The notes under the pieces are model-generated. The model had not been told where the DNA came from. It was given only the letters and a program-made list of their open reading frames with translations, and ran no database searches. Below, piece after piece: positions 7,801-13,161 of a stretch of 21,806 nucleotides of DNA (positions are counted from its first letter, which is position 1; every line of letters begins with the position of its first letter). The stretch spans positions 1-21,806 of the forward strand of contig CAYMLL010000109.1 of NCBI GenBank assembly GCA_964390645.1, given 5' to 3'. The position numbers and the translations under genes are program-made. Origin of the DNA: CAYMLL01 sp964390645 (lineage in GTDB: Bacteria > Planctomycetota > UBA8108).

Positions 7801-8321
7801 GGCTCCCCGCCCGCGAACTTCCCGCGGATCGAAATCTTCTGGATTGCATAAAACGTCTCGAGAAACGGGTAGTAGTGGTCGAACGCCGTGAAGGGAATCT
7901 CGATCGTCTCCGCTCCGCTCCCTGCGATCGAGAATGCGGCCCGCGTCGTCGAGCTCGAGCTCCGGTAGCTGCTTTTTGCCGTCAGCGGGGGAGTGCGCAG
8001 GACGATCTCTCCTTCGAAGATCCGTCCCTCCGGTATGATGACATCGAGCCTCAGCCCGAAATACTCGGACCAGTCGTTGACGGACGTACGGGAGAACCGC
8101 GCCTCACCCGGAATCGAGAGGACCGCGCCGTCGTCGGACGGAGCGAGCCCCTTCCAGCCTTCGAGCGTCTTCAAGTTCCCGATGTCGTGCCAGGGTTCGA
8201 GCGAGGTCTGCGATCCCCGGGGAATCATGCCTCCGCTCCGGAAGCCGTCACTGCAGAGCGTGGAGTCGAGGCGGAGCAGGCAGAGCACAAGGCTGACGAG
8301 CGCGGTCAGGGGTTTTCTCAT
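4842..8321 (-). CDS. Secreted heparinase II/III-like polysaccharide lyase, multidomain
   Basis: The product is 1,159 residues when started at the ATG at 8321, where a clear signal peptide begins (MRKPLTALVSLVLCLL). The frame is open 54 codons further upstream, to 8483, but that stretch is not secretion-like. Residues about 40-185 look like a beta-sandwich, about 200-280 an Ig-like domain, and about 290-595 the alpha/alpha toroid expected of heparinase/alginate-lyase folds, containing GWWYEGSVNYN near 457-467 (Glu461, Tyr466). Residues about 610-950 match the heparinase II/III beta-sheet domain. The signature is HGAYHGHFD at 642-650 with His642, His646, His648 and Asp650, then NHNMVVVD at 689-696. 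The remaining 200 residues are extra beta-rich sequence without a recognised domain. Such enzymes cleave uronic-acid glycosidic bonds by beta-elimination; which polymer cannot be told. It is much longer than the roughly 650-770 residues of classical heparinase II. It lies upstream of qor and the dehydratase-like gene on the same strand, but 413 bp away. Confidence 0.82.
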   Translation of the reverse strand: MRKPLTALVSLVLCLLRLDSTLCSDGFRSGGMIPRGSQTSLEPWHDIGNLKTLEGWKGLAPSDDGAVLSIPGEARFSRTSVNDWSEYFGLRLDVIIPEGRIFEGEIVLRTPPLTAKSSYRSSSSTTRAAFSIAGSGAETIEIPFTAFDHYYPFLETFYAIQKISIRGKFAGGEPGRIILQRVRVIQAPRLKLYSASRSRVGEENETVEYRLEVLNCSDRPQAVVLSHSPYSKHVMRATISPRKVLLEPGETSSCEVRVNVTDRVPPGGRERQKIVAIANGGRGGELELITGRKLPHPYLVHTPERWDAIRKKVEEHEWAKEELKRYTDFKPHNNRPESYWPFAVAWQITRDRAYAERARRGISAEESGKHLIQAAEIYDMIQDSGVLSKEEQTRIEDAFRERMRHVRLSGVANLELQEARCGFTLALAVQDFAWFEHFLHASDGVYDNIANGIMPDGWWYEGSVNYNVWVSRYICKMALAAEPFGVNLIDHYFTPGYSKEFRRLPEDVETRKREHGGKPFQKFGKHPKPVITLDMLWDSFLHHVAHDGWMFAANDAGEWTFTDGEAFELAYMMYRKPEYASLIKYSGGRNLLYGVPELPEDTPEIGRRSVYSDGIGFITLRSQTPGRAPADQIATTLKYGTHGAYHGHFDRTNFNSLKRHDRSFYMSGHGLWYSYASFMYGFFVQSSMNHNMVVVDSKNQEPVESRRLLFHSSQKMQVAAVETNARWCNPPYMGLQMRRQNRKPEETPVYSGAERARLEDVHVPIPDPEPEPASIGEYSERVLQRRLMVVTDDYVVLADYLRGDDPHVFDNLLQIRGFQEITGGGVRFFRHTDQMGTDPTLPAQLITDCAWYTKNGTSKAEFVTIYDDRSHLNWRSLRGKRGKLHMDVYSAWPPRAELMVGAAPELRGRIGYTEYRVLVDGEVSATGQFSPWILGREEIDISLESCKVIELQTRSEDRRGHGGFVNTRVDGLFWAGGQIETADGTEIKLSDLEARGKIAFDGIRRKTDAGDPVVTGKDYRGGEVIIQGRHFKETLPAQPKGNGLIAIDLTGLDAVRFRISLGADYPYGVDVLDYQRRVYSARVKGTSARFLTVIEPFEKGPLVRKVTARSADHLRVELENGRVQEIEIAGFEGSGETVDVRLTESRDGRVIHEESTMKP

Positions 8322-8374
8322 GCGGGCGAGAGCTCTGGAGTGCGTTTCGAAGCCGACCGGGTCGCGGCGGAGAA

Positions 8375-8434
8375 CCACCGTAAGACTGACGCGGTGGAGT
8401 TGCCAGATCGGTTTGCCGGTCCGGCTGTCGGACC
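8375..8434 (-). promoter_or_regulatory. Two inverted repeats upstream of the lyase gene
   Basis: CCACCG (8375-8380) pairs with CGGTGG (8392-8397) over 11 nt, and GGTCCG (8418-8423) pairs with CGGACC (8429-8434) over 5 nt. They lie about 54 and 97 nt before the chosen start at 8321. They could be operators or leader hairpins; no promoter hexamers are convincing nearby. Six-base arms are common by chance in GC-rich DNA. Confidence 0.2.
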
Positions 8435-8774
8435 TTGCAGGGACGATCCTGACGTTGCGCCGGTCCGCTCCCGTGGTGTTCACGAGTACCGACGATCCTC
8501 GCGTGGCATCGCGAGCTCGTCGCCGGGCAGCCGGGCTTCAACCGCGGACCGAGATGCGGACGTCCTGTTGTGGACAGGACCGTCGTGGCTCCAGGATCAC
8601 GGCGGGCCCGGGAGAACCCGACGTGGGGCCGGGCCCTGTCACCGCGAGCGGAATCGCCAGGAGGTCGGGAGCGAGCTGCCCGTCGCTGGCGGGACCCGCC
8701 CGAGCGGCGCGACGAACAGGTGCGGCGAAGGTCGCGGGGGGGCCGCGCGGGGGGCGGCGGGCGGGCGGCGCGGC

Positions 8775-8784
8775 NNNNNNNNNN
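8775..8784. other. Scaffold gap (10 N)
   Basis: Ten undetermined bases follow a run of G-rich sequence and precede another. Ten Ns is a conventional join between contigs, so the real missing length is unknown and the two flanks may not be exactly adjacent. Confidence 0.95.
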
Positions 8785-8865
8785 TGCCGTGCTAGGCCGA
8801 CCCGGGGTAGAGGGGCGGGGGGGACCCGCCGGTGGGGGGCGACTATCTGGTGGGGTTATGGTGGG

Positions 8866-8901
8866 GGCTGCCGGGCTTGTGTCTGTCGTCGCCGGGCAGC
8901 C
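8866..8901 (-). terminator. Hairpin in the gap-proximal region
   Basis: The arms 8866-8876 (GGCTGCCGGGC) and 8891-8901 (GCCGGGCAGCC) pair at 10 of 11 positions around a 14-nt loop. It lies about 110 nt beyond the stop of the dockerin protein gene on the minus strand. There is no T-tract; it may be a secondary terminator or a chance structure. Confidence 0.25.
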
Positions 8902-8992
8902 TGACTCTTGACTCCACCTTCAAACTTCCGCATGCCGGGGTCGCTCCGGTCTCGGGACAGGACGCGCGACGCCTGACGGAGGAAGCACGGCT

Positions 8993-9008
8993 CGGGCTCC
9001 GGAGCCCG
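8993..9008 (-). terminator. Perfect 16-bp palindrome directly after the dockerin protein stop
   Basis: CGGGCTCCGGAGCCCG is an exact palindrome that begins 3 nt past the stop codon (9014-9012) on the minus strand. In RNA it would fold as a 6-bp stem with a CCGG loop. Its position suggests a tail-less transcription terminator or 3'-end stabiliser; no T-tract follows. Confidence 0.45.
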
Positions 9009-9011
9009 GGT

Positions 9012-10445
9012 TCACGAGTTGCACACAGGTGACTGCACGGCGCAGTCGAGCTCGTCGTCGTCCGCAGGATCCGGACCGCAGTCGGCCGCGACATAACCGG
9101 GCTCCGAAGGTACCGGCGCGCCAGGCGACGAGCCGCCGGTGAACAGGTAGCTGAACACTACGATCGCATCGCTGATCTCGAGCCCGCCGCTGTCGTCCGT
9201 GTCAGCTGCGTCCATGCAGCCCGGCGACAGGCCATCGGTGAACAGGAAGTTGAGAGTGACGAGGCCGTCGGTGAGGTCGATGCTGCCGCTGGAATCCGAG
9301 TCGCCGCGGACGAAATTCCGGAGGCAGCAGAAAGACACCGGATCCGGCTCTTCAACGCTGATCGAGTTTCCGGCCACGTCGGTGACGGCGTTCCGGATTC
9401 GGGCCTCGCCCGGGCCGAGGCACCCGACCAGGCGAATCGTCGAGCAGTGACCCGGCTGCGCGGGAGCCAGGCAGTCGAATCGAATTCGGACGAGCTCGTG
9501 CGTTCCTGGCGGAATGACGACCGCTTCCGGAGCGCCGGGATCCGGGGAGAGGGTCCAGCCGATCGTCAGGCCTGCCTGCGTTGGAAACTCGACACAACCG
9601 TTGTCCGGATCGAGGTCGACGTCCAGAGGCTCGACGTCATCGCCGGGCGAGGGCAGATTCTCTCCGAGGGTGACGGAGGCGGGCAAGAGCACGGCGGGAT
9701 CGTACAGTAGCCCCAGCTCGCCGGCAGTCACGGGAAACTCCGTGGAGAGGATCACCGAGAGGTCCGCGCCGACCTGACGCAATTCGACATGAGGCGCAGG
9801 GGGCCGTGCGAACTCGACACCCGCGAGAGAGATCGTGTACGCGAAGTGCGGAGCCACGATCTGCGCCCCGTCCCAGCCGACGATCGGTCCGTCGCCACCG
9901 GGCCCGGTCGGGCCACCGGTTCGGTAGAATCCCTCCCCCTCGCCGACTTCGACGATGTGAGGAGGATCACCGGGAAAGATGCGGCTCGGCGAGCGGTCCG
10001 GGTCGTCGTGGCTGCTGATCGGATCGTTGTCGAAGACTGCGATGGCCAGATAGTAGGTTCCCGGCTCCTGTGGCGAGAACTCGTGGCCGGCAGGCAGAGC
10101 CGACAGGATTCCGACACTGTCGTCGTTACAGATGACACCGAAGCCGGACTCGTCGAACAGAAACAACTGCGTATCGATCGGCTCGTGACCGGATACGTAC
10201 GCCGCGTTGCTGACCGTGGCCGAGAACGCGGCGGGATCGACGATCCGCACAGTGAACATGTCGACAGCGTCGAAGGAAGGACTGCGACCACCGAGCTCAC
10301 CTTCGATCTCGAGCAGCGTTCCCAGCCCCTCGACGACCTGACCGGCCGGAAGGTCCGCGGCGTCGGTGGTCTCGACCCAGGTCGTCGCCACGAGCGTTTC
10401 ACAAGCCAGCATGGTGACGAGGATCAGAATGGACGTTTTCGTCAT
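9012..10445 (-). CDS. Secreted protein with pre-peptidase-like, cohesin-like and dockerin-like domains
   Basis: The 477-residue product begins with a short export signal (about residues 1-20). Residues about 30-210 resemble the DVUA0089/pre-peptidase beta-sandwich family: DAVDMFTVRIVDPAAFSATV, DTQLFLFDESG and GTYYLAIAVFDNDP. Residues about 218-375 resemble a cohesin-type beta-sandwich, with ELGLLYDPAVL near 243-253 and three internal Cys. Residues 379-477 hold two EF-hand-like dockerin repeats (DSDSSGSIDLTD at 382-393, DTDDSGGLEISD at 415-426) and a Cys-containing tail like that of the serine protease at 774-1847. No catalytic residues are visible, so a structural, adhesive or scaffolding role outside the cell is most likely. 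The start is well supported: a full AAGGAGG sits 5 nt before the ATG. A perfect palindrome follows the stop and two small dyads precede the ribosome site. Confidence 0.85.
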   Translation of the reverse strand: MTKTSILILVTMLACETLVATTWVETTDAADLPAGQVVEGLGTLLEIEGELGGRSPSFDAVDMFTVRIVDPAAFSATVSNAAYVSGHEPIDTQLFLFDESGFGVICNDDSVGILSALPAGHEFSPQEPGTYYLAIAVFDNDPISSHDDPDRSPSRIFPGDPPHIVEVGEGEGFYRTGGPTGPGGDGPIVGWDGAQIVAPHFAYTISLAGVEFARPPAPHVELRQVGADLSVILSTEFPVTAGELGLLYDPAVLLPASVTLGENLPSPGDDVEPLDVDLDPDNGCVEFPTQAGLTIGWTLSPDPGAPEAVVIPPGTHELVRIRFDCLAPAQPGHCSTIRLVGCLGPGEARIRNAVTDVAGNSISVEEPDPVSFCCLRNFVRGDSDSSGSIDLTDGLVTLNFLFTDGLSPGCMDAADTDDSGGLEISDAIVVFSYLFTGGSSPGAPVPSEPGYVAADCGPDPADDDELDCAVQSPVCNS

Positions 10446-10450
10446 GACGA

Positions 10451-10457
10451 CCTCCTT
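10451..10457 (-). promoter_or_regulatory. Consensus ribosome binding site of the dockerin protein gene
   Basis: On the minus strand AAGGAGG is followed by 5 nt and ATG at 10445. It is the best Shine-Dalgarno match in the window and fixes the start. Confidence 0.8.
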
Positions 10458-10477
10458 GGCTCAGAGAGCAGTAGCAC

Positions 10478-10516
10478 AGCGATCCATCGCTCTCGCGGCC
10501 ATCGTAAGGCGTTACG
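10478..10516 (-). promoter_or_regulatory. Two small dyads upstream of the dockerin protein gene
   Basis: AGCGAT-CC-ATCGCT (10478-10491) and CGTAA-GGCG-TTACG (10503-10516) are perfect inverted repeats 33 and 58 nt before the ATG. Both have the size of operator sites for dimeric regulators. A TACGAT -10-like hexamer lies on the minus strand inside the second dyad (about 10503-10508) but lacks a good -35. Confidence 0.25.
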
Positions 10517-11146
10517 GTGGAGAAACCCACGCCGGCTTCCCCGCTCGGCAGCTCCGTCAACCCTGTCCCGGGCCGTGGAGACTCTGCGCTGCCGGAACTC
10601 CGGGCGCTTCCGCCGTCACAAGCTCACGGAACAGGGATCACTCGTTCTGCGTTCTACCTGGCTGTCTGTCGACGAGACGATCGATTACAAGAAAACGGAG
10701 CTTCTCGCGCACGGGCAGGGATCGTCGACCTGGATCGACCTCCCGCCCCCGCCCTGTCGAAGAACTCGACCCGGCTCCGAGCTCACCGGTCGCCGCTGCT
10801 TCCAGGCTGCAGGCGCGCCCACCGGCACCGTCGTCCCTGGGCACGATTCACCCGTGGCAGCCCTTCACCGTGACTCTCCCGGGTCGGCCTGCTCGGAAGA
10901 CCATGGACCCCGGTCAGTCCCGGCTGGACGGAGCTCGGTCAGGCAAGTCGCATCGGCCGAGGTGGATGGACTCGCTTCCCGCCGGAGCGCTGATGTCGGT
11001 CTGGACCGGCTGATTCGAGGGACGCGGTCATCACGAATCGTGGCCGGTCCCGGAGCGTTCGAGTATCGTGGCGTCACGGGGTCCACGTAGTGGTCGTCGG
11101 CTTGCCCCTGCTCGAAGGTCGATCGAGACCGTATCGACAAATCGGC

Positions 11147-11165
11147 GGGTGAACCTCTCTCACCC
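11147..11165 (+). promoter_or_regulatory. Leader hairpin upstream of the CotH gene
   Basis: GGGTGA (11147-11152) pairs with TCACCC (11160-11165) across a 7-nt loop, ending 57 nt before the ATG at 11223. It could be a leader hairpin or an operator; nothing more specific can be said. Confidence 0.2.
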
Positions 11166-11207
11166 CTCGATCCTCAGCTTCCCCTTCGATCACGACGAAG
11201 TCTTCGC

Positions 11208-11211
11208 GGAG
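11208..11211 (+). promoter_or_regulatory. Ribosome binding site used to choose the CotH start
   Basis: GGAG lies 11 nt before the ATG at 11223 but only 2 nt before the in-frame GTG at 11214. The spacing favours the ATG, although 11 nt is slightly long. Confidence 0.4.
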
Positions 11212-11222
11212 ACGTGAAACCC

Positions 11223-12851
11223 ATGGGCGAGACACGGTTGCTCACCGTCCTCATCGCGCTTCTCTTCCATCCGGCTGGCGTCATCGACGACGCCGAGTCG
11301 CAACAGGACGAGTTCTTCAAGCCTGACGAGATCCAGACCATCCAGCTCGAGGTCGAAGCGGCGGACCTCGAGCGGATGAACGACGCGTTGCCGGAGCGGA
11401 TCTACGTTCCGGCGAGGTTCCGCTGGCGCGACCGTGTGCTCGATCGTGTCGGTCTTCGCTACAAGGGCAACAGCTCGTCGAACCCCCGACAAAGGCACAA
11501 GCGGAGCTTTCTGATCAAGTTCTCCGAGTACGTGAAGGGACAGCGTTTCCTCGGTCTTCGCCGTGTGGCACTCGACAACGGCGTCCAGTTCGGCAGCCTC
11601 TTCAGCGAGCGGATCATCAGCGACATCTTGCGCGAGGTGGGCGTTCCTGCGTCGCGCACGAACTACGCACGTCTCACCCTGAACGGAGATAATCTCGGCG
11701 TGTACGTCAACGTCGAGCGTATCGATCGCGCCTTTGTCGAGAGCCGTCTCGGCGACGCAAGGGGCGTGCTCTACAAGGTCCACGACGGTGGCCCCGGAGC
11801 CGATCTGAGCTACATCGGTGACGACCCGCTGCTCTACGCGAAAGCGTTCGAGGTCAAGGCGGGAAAGGCGGACGCGCAACTCGCCGACCTGGTGAAGTTC
11901 GTCCGCGAGATCCGCGACACGCCGGACAAGGACTTCGCGAAGCGCCTCCGACAGACCTTCGACGTCGACACCTTCCTCTGGCAGATGGGTGTCCTGCTCC
12001 TCTCCGGGGCCTTCGACCAGTACACCGGCTGGGGACCGCACAACTACTACCTCCACCGCGAAGGCGCGACCGGTCGTTGGCGATACCTGACGTGGGACCT
12101 CGACGTCGGCTTCGCAGACCGCGCTTTCGGACGTGTTCCGGTTCTCGATGGCTGGCACGCCGCCTGGCCGGTGCCGCGAACTCCGAGGCCGCTCCTCGAG
12201 CGGATCGTCGCTGACAGAGAGCTCCTGAAACTGTACCGCGAGCGGGCGAAGACCCTGCTGGAAACCCACTTTCGGCCCGAGGAGCTCGGAGCGCGTCTCG
12301 ACCGGCTCCACGCTCTTATCCGGAGCGATCTCGAGAAGGACCCGTTCCCGAAGGGCCGGGTCACCAACCCGTCGGATCGTTCGTATGACGATGTCGTCAC
12401 GTCGATGAAGGAGTTCGCCCGTCGACGTCATGAAACGGCCCGCGAGCAGCTCGCACGCCCCGGAAAGAGGCCGGATCCGGTTCCGTCCGGGCGCAGACCG
12501 AGGTCGCAGCGGCGAGGCAGCGGCCCACGACCGGGTAGATCATCCGATGACGCTCCGAGCGAGCTTGTCGTGAGTCGCCACACCGAGAGCACGGTCGAGC
12601 TCTCCTGGAAGGACAACGCGACGGGTGAGCAGCTCTCCGTCGTGCAGCGGTGCGAGGGCGCCGACTGCAAGAGGTTCGAGAACCTGAAGGGCATCCCCGG
12701 CGAGAACGTCACTTCGGCGGTCGATACTCGAGTCGAAGCCGGGAGAACGTACCGGTACCGCGTCTTCGCCGTGAAGCCGACGGCGGGCGGCGCCGTCGGG
12801 ACAGGCGTGTCGAATGTCGTGACGGTGCGGGTCGGCGGGAAGGGACCGTGA
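11223..12851 (+). CDS. Secreted CotH-kinase family protein with C-terminal fibronectin-III-like domain
   Basis: Started at the ATG at 11223 the product is 542 residues; an in-frame GTG at 11214 would add three. An export signal (about residues 5-20) precedes the CotH fold. Hallmarks are RYKGNSS at 79-85, FLGLRRVALDNG with a following helix, NGDNLGVYVNVERID ending near 168, NYYLH at 274-278 and WDLDVGF at 291-297, with the acidic residues expected to bind metal and ATP. Bacillus CotH phosphorylates spore-coat proteins; planctomycete relatives are exported and their substrates unknown. A low-complexity Arg/Pro/Ser linker (about 412-442) leads to a fibronectin-III-like domain (about 446-538) with ELSWKDNATGEQ, TYRYRVFAV and a terminal VSNVVTVRV strand. 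Unlike many planctomycete CotH proteins, it has no dockerin or lamin-tail module. It stands alone, with long gaps on both sides and a hairpin right after the stop. Confidence 0.88.
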   Translation: MGETRLLTVLIALLFHPAGVIDDAESQQDEFFKPDEIQTIQLEVEAADLERMNDALPERIYVPARFRWRDRVLDRVGLRYKGNSSSNPRQRHKRSFLIKFSEYVKGQRFLGLRRVALDNGVQFGSLFSERIISDILREVGVPASRTNYARLTLNGDNLGVYVNVERIDRAFVESRLGDARGVLYKVHDGGPGADLSYIGDDPLLYAKAFEVKAGKADAQLADLVKFVREIRDTPDKDFAKRLRQTFDVDTFLWQMGVLLLSGAFDQYTGWGPHNYYLHREGATGRWRYLTWDLDVGFADRAFGRVPVLDGWHAAWPVPRTPRPLLERIVADRELLKLYRERAKTLLETHFRPEELGARLDRLHALIRSDLEKDPFPKGRVTNPSDRSYDDVVTSMKEFARRRHETAREQLARPGKRPDPVPSGRRPRSQRRGSGPRPGRSSDDAPSELVVSRHTESTVELSWKDNATGEQLSVVQRCEGADCKRFENLKGIPGENVTSAVDTRVEAGRTYRYRVFAVKPTAGGAVGTGVSNVVTVRVGGKGP

Positions 12852-12855
12852 GAAG

Positions 12856-12887
12856 CGAGGCGCGGAAGATCGCCGCGGCGCCCCTCG
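12856..12887 (+). terminator. Bulged hairpin after the CotH stop codon
   Basis: CGAGGCGCGG (12856-12865) can pair with CCGCG (12873-12877) and CCTCG (12883-12887), leaving a 5-nt bulge. It starts 5 nt after the stop. There is no T-tract, so termination is inferred from position only. Confidence 0.3.
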
Positions 12888-13066
12888 GTATCGCCGGTCT
12901 CGTGACCCGGAGTGGGCCGGGCAACTTCCGTATGGCGGATTCCCCTCATACGCGCCGCGGTGCTGCCTCTCACGACCTTCAGGCCTTCGCTGAACGGTGA
13001 TCGACCACTAGTCGTCGAACCGGCTCACCCGAACGCTGTCTCCGCCCCGATCTCGTGAACGAGGCG

Positions 13067-13085
13067 GACGGAGGGCGGCTCCGTC
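13067..13085. promoter_or_regulatory. Perfect 7-bp dyad touching the cyclase promoter
   Basis: GACGGAG (13067-13073) and CTCCGTC (13079-13085) are exact reverse complements around GGCGG. The right arm overlaps the first two bases of the proposed -35 hexamer (13084-13089). This is where a repressor or activator site would sit; a CotH-transcript terminator is the alternative. Confidence 0.3.
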
Positions 13086-13112
13086 GACATCGCCGGGCGT
13101 CGGAGATACGAT
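13084..13112 (+). promoter_or_regulatory. Sigma-70-type promoter candidate for the cyclase gene
   Basis: TCGACA (13084-13089, five of six to TTGACA) and TACGAT (13107-13112, four of six to TATAAT) are separated by exactly 17 bp. Transcription would start near 13119, giving a leader of about 42 nt before the ATG at 13162. Confidence 0.45.
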
Positions 13113-13161
13113 CACACCGGGTTTCACCTCTTCTTCCAGTGCTCGAGAACGGAGAGTTTCG

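Larger units (their letters stand above)
8322..9011. other. Intergenic region containing the scaffold gap
   Basis: It separates two minus-strand genes. The part next to the lyase start carries two perfect inverted repeats (8375-8397 and 8418-8434). The middle is extremely G-rich and broken by 10 Ns. The part next to the dockerin protein gene holds hairpins at 8866-8901 and 8993-9008. No gene is supported; because of the gap the true length and content are unknown. Confidence 0.6.
10446..11222. other. Divergent intergenic region between dockerin protein and CotH genes
   Basis: It should contain the promoters of both flanking genes, which point away from each other. Dyads at 10478-10491 and 10503-10516 lie near the minus-strand gene, and a hairpin at 11147-11165 lies near the plus-strand gene. 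I find no convincing -35/-10 pair and no gene; frames crossing it are Arg/Pro/Ser-rich shadows. Confidence 0.6.
12852..13161. other. Intergenic region between CotH and cyclase genes
   Basis: It holds a bulged hairpin directly after the CotH stop (12856-12887), then a strong dyad (13067-13085) and a promoter-like pair (13084-13112) ahead of the cyclase gene. No gene is supported. Confidence 0.6.

Noticed and set aside
8322..8483. N-terminal extension of 54 residues on the lyase gene
   Set aside because: The extension is Arg-rich and not secretion-like, while a textbook signal peptide starts at the ATG at 8321. It would also bury the signal peptide inside the protein.
6684..8795. A 703-codon open frame on the plus strand opposite the lyase gene, running into the N gap
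   Set aside because: It is antisense to a gene with clear heparinase motifs, has shadow-like composition, and would read through undetermined bases.
774..10445. A cellulosome gene cluster
   Set aside because: Dockerin-like tails occur on only two products, and no multi-cohesin scaffoldin or cellulase is present. In planctomycetes such tails are widespread and not evidence of a cellulosome.
9789..11090. A 433-codon plus-strand frame covering the dockerin protein gene and the following intergenic region
   Set aside because: Most of it is antisense to a well supported gene with a consensus ribosome site; the remainder is low-complexity Arg/Ser/Pro.
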